Source of the DNA: Mucilaginibacter robiniae
Lineage (GTDB): Bacteria > Bacteroidota > Bacteroidia > Sphingobacteriales > Sphingobacteriaceae
Assembly: GCF_012849215.1 (NCBI RefSeq)
Contig: NZ_CP051682.1
Location: 3,224,001-3,288,000, forward strand
Length of the DNA: 64,000 nt
Direction of reading: 5' to 3'
Position numbers and translations under genes: made by a program. The notes beneath the pieces are model-generated. The model made no database searches. It was not told where the DNA came from and was given only the letters and a program-made list of their open reading frames with translations. How positions within the stretch are numbered: the first letter of the stretch is position 1; every line of letters starts with the position of its first letter. Shown here piece after piece: positions 36,554-44,968 of this stretch.

Positions 36554-38515
36554 ATGAAAAAACTACTACTTCTAATACTGCTACTAACTTCATTTAACGC
36601 CTGGGCACAATATGTTAGCAATTATAGAACTGAAGCCGACAAGGCTTTTCATAACAAGAACTATTATGAAGCCGCTTACTATTATCAAAAAGCTGCCGAA
36701 GGCCTGAAACTGACCAAAACTATACAGGTACCCTATCAGGGTAATGCTGTAAAGGCCCCGAAGGATGAAAAGCCTGCTGATAAAGTTTATATCAGCTACC
36801 AGTTGGCTGAATCATACCGATTGTATGAAAACTATCTGGAGGCTGAACCTTGGTACTATCAGGTGCTGAATGATAACCAGCAGGCACAGTATCCGCTGGC
36901 CAGGTTATGGTATGGAGTGTGCTTGCGGGCTAATCAGCGGTTTGATGAATCTATTAAACAACTGGAACAGTTTAAAAAAGCCTATAAAGCAGATGAGAAA
37001 TCTATTATGCTGGCTGATAAAGAAATCAATAACTGCCGTTTTGCTAAAGAACAATATGCTTATCCGGTTTTGATTGATGTAAAGCAACTGAAAGGCAAAT
37101 GGAATTCTGATGGCTCAAATTATGCGGCTATCGACCGGGATAACAACTTTTGGTTTACTTCATCCCGGATGATGAAAAATGATAAGAAGCACCTGAACCG
37201 CATTTATCACTTGGCATCCAACAACCCCGAAGAGCCGGAGTTAATTAGCTTTAAAGATGATGAGGTAGCTAAGGAAGTGGAGTATGGTACCCCATCGCTT
37301 GATCCGGCTGGTAAACGCATGTACTTTACACGTTGGTATAAAGAAGGCAGCCGAACTGTACACGCCATTTACTGCAGCGTGCGCCAAAGCGAAAATTGGT
37401 CGAGGCCATCCAGGTTGAATGCTAATGTAAATGTAGAAGGTTTTAATGCCATTCAGCCTTTTGTTACTGCCGATGGTAAACGGATGTTTTTTGTTTCCAA
37501 TAAACCCGGCGGCCAGGGTGGCGATGATTTGTGGATGAGTAATCTGGATGATGAAGGCAATCCGGTAAACTCTGTAAACTTAGGGCCACAAATTAATACG
37601 CCGATGGATGAGCAGGCACCTTATTATAATGAAGATACTCACAGGCTGATTTACAGTTCGAAAGGATTTACCGGCTTGGGCGGTTTCGATTTTTTTATAA
37701 GTGTAGGTGATGCGGGTAACTGGAGCAAACCACGTAACATGGGGTACCCCATGAATTCGGCTAAAGATGATCTGTACTTTTATCCTGACCGTAATCATGC
37801 TAATAAATACTTCATCAGCTCTGACCGGGAATCAGATTGCTGCCTAGATTTGTTTGAGATAACCGATCGTCGTTATGTTCTGAGTGGGCATTTGATGGAT
37901 TGTGAAACACACAAGGTTTTAGACGGTGCTACTGTAAGCCTGATTGATTCTATCACTAAGCAAACCATTGCCAAAGTTACCCTGGCTAAGAATGCGCCCT
38001 ACACTTTTAAAATTACCAACAGGCGCCCCTACCATTTACTGTTTGAAAAAGCAGGTTATTTTACCAAAGTATTACCAGTAGAAGGTGGTGGTAAAACCAG
38101 TACAGATACCCTGTTCAACCCAGATATTTGCCTGCAACCTTTTGAAGTAGGTAAGCCTATCGTAATTCAGAATGTTTTGTATGATTATAATATGGCAACC
38201 TTGCGCCCCGAATCAAAAAAGGTACTGGATGGTGTAGTAACCATTTTGAATGATAACCCGAAGCTTAAAATAGAATTAAGTGCACATACCGATTCTGTTG
38301 GTAGTAACGGGTATAACCAGAGCCTTTCACAAAAACGGGCACAAGCCTGTGTGGATTATATTATTTCTGAAGGTATAGCAGCGGAACGAATATTTGCTCG
38401 CGGGTATGGAGAAACGCGGCCAATTGCGCCCAATTCGTTACCCAACGGAAAAGATAATCCGGAAGGCCGGCAGTTGAACAGACGGACTGAGTTTACCGTG
38501 CTTAAAACGGAATAA
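36554..38515 (+). CDS. OmpA-family protein with TPR and PD40 propeller domains
   Basis: A 653-residue protein from the ATG at 36554, with signal peptide MKKLLLLILLLTSFNAWA; a TTG at 36533 would overlap the previous gene. TPR-like helices (about 20-160) are followed by a PD40/WD40-like propeller (about 165-430, with FTSSRMM, MYFTRWYKEG, MFFVSNKPGGQGGDDLWMS and LIYSSKGFTGLGGFD). A carboxypeptidase-regulatory-like beta domain (about 440-525) precedes an OmpA peptidoglycan-binding domain (LSAHTDSVGSNGYNQSLSQKRAQAC to RRTEF). It resembles SprE/PorE-like and MotB-like proteins and probably anchors the adhesin export unit to the wall. It starts 5 bases after the SprF-like gene. Confidence 0.88.
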   Translation: MKKLLLLILLLTSFNAWAQYVSNYRTEADKAFHNKNYYEAAYYYQKAAEGLKLTKTIQVPYQGNAVKAPKDEKPADKVYISYQLAESYRLYENYLEAEPWYYQVLNDNQQAQYPLARLWYGVCLRANQRFDESIKQLEQFKKAYKADEKSIMLADKEINNCRFAKEQYAYPVLIDVKQLKGKWNSDGSNYAAIDRDNNFWFTSSRMMKNDKKHLNRIYHLASNNPEEPELISFKDDEVAKEVEYGTPSLDPAGKRMYFTRWYKEGSRTVHAIYCSVRQSENWSRPSRLNANVNVEGFNAIQPFVTADGKRMFFVSNKPGGQGGDDLWMSNLDDEGNPVNSVNLGPQINTPMDEQAPYYNEDTHRLIYSSKGFTGLGGFDFFISVGDAGNWSKPRNMGYPMNSAKDDLYFYPDRNHANKYFISSDRESDCCLDLFEITDRRYVLSGHLMDCETHKVLDGATVSLIDSITKQTIAKVTLAKNAPYTFKITNRRPYHLLFEKAGYFTKVLPVEGGGKTSTDTLFNPDICLQPFEVGKPIVIQNVLYDYNMATLRPESKKVLDGVVTILNDNPKLKIELSAHTDSVGSNGYNQSLSQKRAQACVDYIISEGIAAERIFARGYGETRPIAPNSLPNGKDNPEGRQLNRRTEFTVLKTE

Positions 38516-38916
38516 ACTATTACAAAGCAAAACATTAAAAGCCTAAAAAAACAGGATGAGGCTGCGATTTTAAGGTACATAAATGTTTGCTCAAGAAAAG
38601 ATCAAGTAATTGTAACTTATTGGCACATTGAGCGTAGGACTGTGTAGTTGCTTTAAAGTTTTGAGAAGTGTCTGTTAAAGTTACTATTTATCAAAACCAT
38701 AACAAGCAAACTAAGAGAGTTCCGGTTGATAACACAACTGTTATTTTGGATTCTTGAACTGAAATAACATTACAGCAAAATATCCTGTTAGCAGCCATAT
38801 AGTTAATGGGATAATTTGGTAGTGTGGCCCCTGCAAGCTAAAACTTGTAGGGGCTTTTTCATGAGTAACCAATTCGGGTTTCGATGTAAAAATTCTAATT
38901 GCCTATAAGAGTATTG
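38516..38916. other. 401-bp intergenic region after the adhesin operon
   Basis: No gene was seen. It ends with the strong terminator at 38827-38859, which is more than 300 bases from the operon stop. Either the 3' UTR is long or a small RNA ends there. Confidence 0.5.
38827..38859 (+). terminator. Strong rightward terminator
   Basis: GCCCCTGCAAG (38827-38837) pairs with CTTGTAGGGGC (38844-38854), one G-U pair, with a 6-base loop and a TTTTT tail. Confidence 0.85.
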
Positions 38917-41682
38917 TTAAAATCTGCGGACTTCTACTTTCTGGCTATGATCTATCAGTGTAAAGGTAACCGGATCAGCTTTGTCTTTGGTAAGTGTAAT
39001 AGTTTGGCTGGGGTTGGTAATGGTATAATTTTGTCCGCTGGCATTGGTGCTGATGGTGTATTGGTTTACCGGCAGCGAAAGTGAAAATTGACCTTGTTCA
39101 TCAGTCAGAGTAAAATAGGTGCGGTTTTCCATATCGCGAGCGGTAATACGAATGCCTTCAAGTACCACGGCACTTTGCTGGTATTTTTGTTTTACCAACT
39201 GTATGCGTCCGGTAAGTACTACATTGCGGGTAAGTGCTACTGGGTATTTTATATTTTTATGTAATAAAATATCATTCAAAGTACTACAGCTCCAGCCTTT
39301 GGCATCTACCAGCTGTACATGGTGCAGGCCTGATGCAATATCGGTGTACACTACTTTACCATGCTCGTTGCTTTGTGCCATATTATTATCAACACTTACT
39401 AAAACACCCGGCTTAATGCTTTCATGCTCATCTTGTATGCCATTGCCGTTATCGTCTTCAAAAAAGCAAAGCTCTAGCTTATGTTTATCGGCATTGCCGG
39501 TAACGGCAAAGCTCTTTAAAACGCCTAATTGACTTTGATACCGGTTATAGCCGCTGTATTGGTTGTAATAAACCTGTGCCGATAATGCCCAATTACCAGG
39601 CAGATTAACCTTGGTTAAACCTGAAAATCCGTTGGTAAATGTACCTACGTACGATTTGCTGTAGTTAAAGCTGTTAGACAAGTTCAGGTTAAGCCTATGC
39701 TTGAAAAACGAAAAGTTAACATAAGGTGCAACCGAGTAGTTCGTATTGTACTGGTTGTATAATAAGTAATACTGATCGAGCAGGTAATAAGGTCCGGTTA
39801 AAGCAAAGGCGTTCAAGCCGAATAAACCAGCATAGTAATTTAACGTTACTCGTAATGAAGGCTGCTTAGTATGCAATTGCTGGTTGTACATCATACCATA
39901 ATCAGTATTCATGGATAAGGTGCTGTTATCCGGAAATGTATAACGTAAATCCATTGCCAAGCGATGGGCTAGCGCTGATACTTCGCCCAAAGATGGTAAA
40001 CTAAACTGAATGCTTTTCACGCTTTGTTGTTGCAGGTATGGGCGCAAACTGATGAAGAAATGATTGCCAGCCCTGATGGAAGCTGCCATTTCATAAGTGT
40101 TCAGGTTATTGTATGCGGCGGCAAAAACATTGGTGCCTAGGTACGATGGATTATTTTCAAGCTTGGTATAACGAGCTACCAGTCTAATGGTTGCCGAGAG
40201 CGGATAGCTGAGCTGCTCGTTAAGCTGCAAGGTACCACGCCTTAAACCACTATAATAAGCACTACTGATAAAGTTATCTGAAACCAAATCGAATTTGTTA
40301 AAACTGCCGCTGTAATTAAAGCCGGCAGCATAGCCCATTTTATTTTGTAAAGTGGCCGTGTTGCTTTCAGTGCTATAGCCGGCGGTGACATTAAGTGCTT
40401 GTGTTTTATTAAGCTGAATATGCCCGTTTACACTAGTTAAATCAGTTTTTAGCTGGTGTAAATCATCATCCTGATGAATGTAGGTGGCTTCAAAAAACGA
40501 ATCTTTATTATACCGGTATTCATAGCTGCCCGCCCAAGTGTTAGGTGCGTGGGTTAGCTGGTTGGTGGTAACGTTCGAATACAGTAAATAAGCATTATTT
40601 ACATAATACAGGTTTACGGTACTTTTATCAACAGTGCCCGAGGCTTTAAAGCCCCGGCCATACAGTGGCATTTCCAGGTTTTCGGCAATAGTGCCGGCTT
40701 TTAGAGCCAGATTTTTATTTTCAAAACCTATATAGGTATCCCGTAAATCAAAAGCTGATTCGGTATTATAATAATTAGCGTTCAGATTGTAATTCAGCTT
40801 TGAATCGGCGGAGAGTTTAAGATTGCCATTGCCCCGTAGCATGTACTGCCGGGCATTATCGCCCGATACTGAGGTGAGGCCTATAGTGTTATCCGGCGTA
40901 AGTTCATTAGTATGACCAGCTAAGCTTTTATTACTACTCAGTAGCACAACATTTATCTGCCGCGAACCTATAGATTTGCCAGCTTGGTTTTCCATGTTAA
41001 TGTTTACCTGTAAATCAGCATGGCTTATTTTTTTAGCCAGCAAACTGGCTTTGAACGTAACCAGATGTTCCGTTTCGGGTTCTACCTCAACTTTTTGTAC
41101 GGGTTCATTAAACCACAAAGCCTCAGACGCTGATTGAATGCTGATTTTTACTGCCGATGCCGTATACCCCCGGTTGATTACTTTGACATGAAAGGCTACT
41201 TGCTGAGTTTCGGGATCTATATAAATTATCGGGTCGGTAGCCTGCATAAACAATTGCTCAGGCTCGGTAAGTCGGCTGTAAAAAGTGGCTTGTACAGGTT
41301 TGGCGTTTAGTTCGCTACTAACATAGCGTACAGTAAAAGGTTGCAGCTTACTGTTAATACTTTCTTTCGATGAGAAGTATTTTACTGGAAAGGTACGTTC
41401 GGCTAGCGGCTGTAAAATAATGGTATCTGGTGTGGTGATTAGTGCGCCAAGGTTACTTGTGGTTTGCTTGGTTAAATGTATTACCGTATGGCCACTGTTA
41501 CGAACATGCAGCTTGTTGGTAAACGTACTGGCATAAGCTATATCAACTGTATCTTTTTCAAAAGAGCAATTCACCTTAGGTATTACCTGTGCACGGCTGC
41601 TTAAACATAGCAACATAAAAAAAGTACATAGCCAGCTATGGTGTCTTTTTACAAGGCTTGCAGGAGCATAAAAAAGGCGCAT
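38917..41682 (-). CDS. Usher-like outer-membrane barrel protein with regulatory-like C-terminal domains
   Basis: A 921-residue protein from the ATG at 41682, with a signal peptide ending LLCLSSRAQ; a TTG at 41736 would extend it by 18. Residues about 30-260 form two or three Ig-like beta domains (KLHVRNSGHTVIHLTKQT, TQQVAFHVKVINRGYTASAV). About 270-730 is a long run of amphipathic strands typical of an outer-membrane barrel (YEYRYNKDSFFEATYIH, INLNLSNSFNYSKS-type segments). The C-terminus has DDNGNGIQDEHESIKPGVLVSVDN and a carboxypeptidase-regulatory-like domain. Size, order and position opposite a PapD-like chaperone suggest an usher analogue. I cannot see the canonical FimD sequence signatures, so this is inference. 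Confidence 0.6.
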   Translation of the reverse strand: MRLFYAPASLVKRHHSWLCTFFMLLCLSSRAQVIPKVNCSFEKDTVDIAYASTFTNKLHVRNSGHTVIHLTKQTTSNLGALITTPDTIILQPLAERTFPVKYFSSKESINSKLQPFTVRYVSSELNAKPVQATFYSRLTEPEQLFMQATDPIIYIDPETQQVAFHVKVINRGYTASAVKISIQSASEALWFNEPVQKVEVEPETEHLVTFKASLLAKKISHADLQVNINMENQAGKSIGSRQINVVLLSSNKSLAGHTNELTPDNTIGLTSVSGDNARQYMLRGNGNLKLSADSKLNYNLNANYYNTESAFDLRDTYIGFENKNLALKAGTIAENLEMPLYGRGFKASGTVDKSTVNLYYVNNAYLLYSNVTTNQLTHAPNTWAGSYEYRYNKDSFFEATYIHQDDDLHQLKTDLTSVNGHIQLNKTQALNVTAGYSTESNTATLQNKMGYAAGFNYSGSFNKFDLVSDNFISSAYYSGLRRGTLQLNEQLSYPLSATIRLVARYTKLENNPSYLGTNVFAAAYNNLNTYEMAASIRAGNHFFISLRPYLQQQSVKSIQFSLPSLGEVSALAHRLAMDLRYTFPDNSTLSMNTDYGMMYNQQLHTKQPSLRVTLNYYAGLFGLNAFALTGPYYLLDQYYLLYNQYNTNYSVAPYVNFSFFKHRLNLNLSNSFNYSKSYVGTFTNGFSGLTKVNLPGNWALSAQVYYNQYSGYNRYQSQLGVLKSFAVTGNADKHKLELCFFEDDNGNGIQDEHESIKPGVLVSVDNNMAQSNEHGKVVYTDIASGLHHVQLVDAKGWSCSTLNDILLHKNIKYPVALTRNVVLTGRIQLVKQKYQQSAVVLEGIRITARDMENRTYFTLTDEQGQFSLSLPVNQYTISTNASGQNYTITNPSQTITLTKDKADPVTFTLIDHSQKVEVRRF

Positions 41683-42034
41683 GTACAAATTATATATGAA
41701 CGGGTGCAATGATGAGTTCAAATGCTGTTTGTTCAATTAGGAATACCTTACTATAATATTATAATGTAGCGCCGCTGGTATGATTGGCGTATAGCGGACA
41801 GGTGAAAAGGGAAGTAAAAGTTTGTATCATATCAAAATAGAAACAGGTTAACTAATAGTTTATTTAGGAGATTAAAACTACTGAGTAATCAGCTTAAATC
41901 ATGCGTTCATTTTATGCATTATCCTGTTCAGGAAATCACTTTGGTCATTCAATCTGAGGATGCAAGTGGTTCAAAAAAGACTATTTATCTTCGGGGGTAA
42001 TTAATTTATAAACAAACAATTAAGCTAAAAGCAA
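41683..42034. promoter_or_regulatory. 352-bp divergent region between the usher-like and pilin-like genes
   Basis: A/T-rich and without a gene. TATCTTCG (41986-41993) is one mismatch from a rightward -7 box, 41 bases before the ATG at 42035. A short ATAATATTAT dyad lies near 41755. Confidence 0.35.
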
Positions 42035-42595
42035 ATGAAGAAATTTTTATTAACTACTACTTTGACAGTTTCATTAATGGCCTTGTTCAGTGCTGCTAAA
42101 GCGCAAACAACCAGCACTGCTACCTCTAACTTGAACGTGCACATTTCAGAGCAAATCAAGATTGATTTTGGCGATGGTTCGGGTAATGTTGGCGGCGGTG
42201 ACATCAACCTGTATTTTAATACACCTGATGATTATGTAAATGGAGTAAGCGCCACTAAAAACGGCCACTTAGTTATTACTTCAACCGGCAATTATACCGT
42301 TGATGTAAAAACACAAGATGCTGCGTTAAAAGGCTTAACTGGTACCAACAGTAATACTATTGATGCCAGCGCTATTAAGGTACAATTGCTATCAACCAGT
42401 GGAAGCGGCATTGCTGGCAATACTACTGGTTTGAACTTGTCGCAAACGGATAGCCGATTTATTACCAGCGCTCCGGCAACTACCAAAACTGCATTGGATG
42501 TAAAATATTTTACAGAACCCAATGATGCTCGTTTTGTAGGTGTTACTCCTGATACTTACACTACTAAAATTACTTATACCCTTACCGCTAATTAA
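42035..42595 (+). CDS. Pilin-like secreted protein
   Basis: A 186-residue protein with signal peptide MKKFLLTTTLTVSLMALFSAAKAQ. The mature part is beta-rich: an opening strand NLNVHISEQIKIDFGDG, the element YFNTPDDYVNGVSATKNGHLVITSTGNYTVDVKT, and a closing strand DTYTTKITYTLTAN at the very C-terminus. The same layout (DDYxNG ... GTYxxxIxYxxTA) recurs in the protein at 43435-44946. With a PapD-like chaperone as the next gene (4 bases away), it is best read as a major pilus subunit. Sequence similarity to known fimbrillins is not obvious. Confidence 0.6.
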   Translation: MKKFLLTTTLTVSLMALFSAAKAQTTSTATSNLNVHISEQIKIDFGDGSGNVGGGDINLYFNTPDDYVNGVSATKNGHLVITSTGNYTVDVKTQDAALKGLTGTNSNTIDASAIKVQLLSTSGSGIAGNTTGLNLSQTDSRFITSAPATTKTALDVKYFTEPNDARFVGVTPDTYTTKITYTLTAN

Positions 42596-42599
42596 TTAA

Positions 42600-43445
42600 A
42601 TGTACATGAAGCTTTTAAAAGGATGCCTGATTGGGTTGATGTTTTGGGTAGGATTTAGCATGGTACCTTTTACAAGCTTTGCACAAGGCAGTCTGGCAGC
42701 ATCACCTGCCAGACTATTTTTTAGTAGTGCAGCCGGGCAAACCGTGATGCAAACTGTGCGGTTATCTAATTCAGGTAAATCGCCCATTATTGTGAAAGCC
42801 TCCTTGCAGGATTGGGAACGCGATAGTGTAGGCGCTAAAGTATATTACCCTGCAGGCAAGCTCAATCACTCCAATGCAGCTTGGCTAAAGTTTAGTCCTG
42901 AAATTATTGAACTCCAACCCGGCCAGGAACGGGATGTTGCTGTTAACATGACTATCCCACAAGGTGCCGACCAAGCCAGCGTAAAAAACTGCATGCTTTT
43001 TTTTACTCAGATTAATGAGCAAAAGGAGGCTACACGCCAAGGGCAAAAACAATTAGCCATCAGCATCAGGTTCGAAGTAGGCATACATATTTATTACACC
43101 CCACCTGCATTAACAAAAAAGGAGTTAAATGTAGTCGCTTTTGAAGATCGTGGCCATGTTGAAAACCAAGAAGGTACTTTTAAGCGTCTAGCTCTGGTTG
43201 TAAAAAATACTGGTGAGGTTAATGCCGATGCACGTGTGCATTTAGAAGTAACGGATGCCGGCTCGGGAGAAGAGTTTAAGTTTCCGGATAAACCAATTGC
43301 TATGTTGCCTGGAGCCAGGCAGGTGGTGTATATTGATATTCCGGCTAAGCTGGCCGGGCGCAAGCTGGTAGCCGTAGCCATGTTGGATAGTGGCATAACC
43401 TCTGACCTGAAAGTGGCCGAAAAGGCTTTTGACTATGTTAAATAA
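42600..43445 (+). CDS. PapD-like periplasmic pilus chaperone
   Basis: A 281-residue protein (ATG 42600, or 42606 two codons later) with a signal peptide ending TSFAQ. The first domain has the chaperone pattern LAASPARLFFSSAAGQTVMQTVRLSNSGKSPIIVKASLQDW, with an Arg placed like PapD Arg8. A KNCMLFFTQINE strand and an Ig-like second domain follow (ALVVKNTGEVNADARVHLEV, RQVVYIDIPAKLAGRKLVAVAML). Chaperones of this type hold pilus subunits by donor-strand complementation and pass them to an usher. It lies between two pilin-like genes, opposite the usher-like gene. Confidence 0.72.
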   Translation: MYMKLLKGCLIGLMFWVGFSMVPFTSFAQGSLAASPARLFFSSAAGQTVMQTVRLSNSGKSPIIVKASLQDWERDSVGAKVYYPAGKLNHSNAAWLKFSPEIIELQPGQERDVAVNMTIPQGADQASVKNCMLFFTQINEQKEATRQGQKQLAISIRFEVGIHIYYTPPALTKKELNVVAFEDRGHVENQEGTFKRLALVVKNTGEVNADARVHLEVTDAGSGEEFKFPDKPIAMLPGARQVVYIDIPAKLAGRKLVAVAMLDSGITSDLKVAEKAFDYVK

Positions 43446-44946
43446 TGCACTTAAACTAGTGCTTATCTTTATACTTTGGCAACCATGCCGAATATATGCA
43501 CAAGTATCTTTATCTCTATCTCTTTCAATAAAACCAAATACTGTCAGCAGTTCCTTTAGTTTTGATAATACGAATTATAGCACTGCCGCAGCAAGCGGTA
43601 GTAATGTGTCTGCTGCCAGCTTTGCATTTACCCGAGGAACATTAGGGCTAACAGGAACCGGAGCTTTGCCTAAAGTTACTTTAAAGGCTTCACAAACCAG
43701 CTTTACTTACACACCCGCTAGTGGCTTACCCAGTACTACAACTAACACGGTTTTGGCCAATGTAGTAACCGCCGCTATTACTGATGTGAGTGGAAGCGAT
43801 AAAGTTACCGGCTTATTAAGCAGTATATTATCTGCCAGCCACCCCATTGTGCCCACTACTAGTGAACAATCAATTTTTGATGGCTTGGCCAGTGTCTCCC
43901 TTAATCTGTTTGGGACTGACCGGCCTGTAACTGTTCAGTATAGCATTTCCACCGTCGGAATATCGCAGCTTTTAAAGGCGGCAGGTACTTATACTTTACC
44001 ATTGGTTTATACTAGTTATGGGGCTTTAGGTGGAGTTAATAGTACGGCAAATGTTTCACTGACTATACAAGTTTCAGCCTTCACGATTATAAATGGTTTA
44101 GCGGATGTGCCCAGATTGAAATTTACTCAAGCGGCCGATTATATCAATGGTCCGCAATCTGTACCGGTGCAGCATTCGTTCAATGTAACGAGTACGATTC
44201 CGTACACGGTTAAATTAAAAACAGGGTATTCTACCTTTGCTGATCAGAATGGTATAAACCAGCCGGGTATGCTGGTTTCTCACATTAAAACACAAGCAGG
44301 ATCATCGGGCGGGCACGTAACTGCTATATCAGCACTAGCTACTACGGACAATATTGTGCTTACGGGCAATAGCGCTTTGCAAATTACAGAAAGCACGATG
44401 TACAGTATGTCGGCGCAATATACCAGTGCTTATTTAAATGCCGGTACTTACAATACGCCTGTGGTGTTTACCATGAGTAACAGTGTGGGGCAAACACAAA
44501 GCATTAATACCAATTTATACATTGATGTATCGCCTATAGCGCAGCTGGGCATTAATGGTCCGGTTGATTTAAGCTTTTTAACAGCCGATGATTATCGCAA
44601 TGGTATTCATACCGATTTAACTAATCACTTACATGTGGATAAAAACAGCCCTTATGATATTTACGTAAAGGCAGGAGGTGCTTACCTGCAAGGCAATGGC
44701 ACCAATATTAGTTTAAGTAACCTGATCAGCATACAGCCTATTGTAAATAGCAGTGCCATACCAGGTGCACCACACACTATTAAACTATCTACAGCTTATC
44801 AGGCTATCATTACCGGCGGCGGACCTGATATTAACAAAAACATCGGTGTACGTTATGCCATTAGTGCTGCTGATGCACAAAAGCTGCTCAACAAACCTGC
44901 CGGTACTTATTCTGCTACTATCATATACAGTTTCACAGCACAGTAA
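43435..44946 (+). CDS. Multi-domain pilin-like or tip-adhesin protein
   Basis: A 503-residue protein. The ATG at 43435 overlaps the chaperone stop by 11 bases; a TTG at 43429 is also possible. A signal peptide (LKLVLIFILWQPCRIYAQ) leads to a Ser/Thr-rich mature protein with three beta domains. The second (from ADVPRLKFTQAADYINGPQS to AGTYNTPVVFTMS) and third (from VDLSFLTADDYRNG to PAGTYSATIIYSFTAQ) repeat the layout of the pilin-like protein at 42035. The first is more divergent and carries its own AGTYTLPLVYTSY strand. Its terminal position in the cluster suggests a tip adhesin or linker subunit. Confidence 0.6.
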   Translation: MLNNALKLVLIFILWQPCRIYAQVSLSLSLSIKPNTVSSSFSFDNTNYSTAAASGSNVSAASFAFTRGTLGLTGTGALPKVTLKASQTSFTYTPASGLPSTTTNTVLANVVTAAITDVSGSDKVTGLLSSILSASHPIVPTTSEQSIFDGLASVSLNLFGTDRPVTVQYSISTVGISQLLKAAGTYTLPLVYTSYGALGGVNSTANVSLTIQVSAFTIINGLADVPRLKFTQAADYINGPQSVPVQHSFNVTSTIPYTVKLKTGYSTFADQNGINQPGMLVSHIKTQAGSSGGHVTAISALATTDNIVLTGNSALQITESTMYSMSAQYTSAYLNAGTYNTPVVFTMSNSVGQTQSINTNLYIDVSPIAQLGINGPVDLSFLTADDYRNGIHTDLTNHLHVDKNSPYDIYVKAGGAYLQGNGTNISLSNLISIQPIVNSSAIPGAPHTIKLSTAYQAIITGGGPDINKNIGVRYAISAADAQKLLNKPAGTYSATIIYSFTAQ

Positions 44947-44968
44947 AATGTAATTAGCCATCTGTGGT

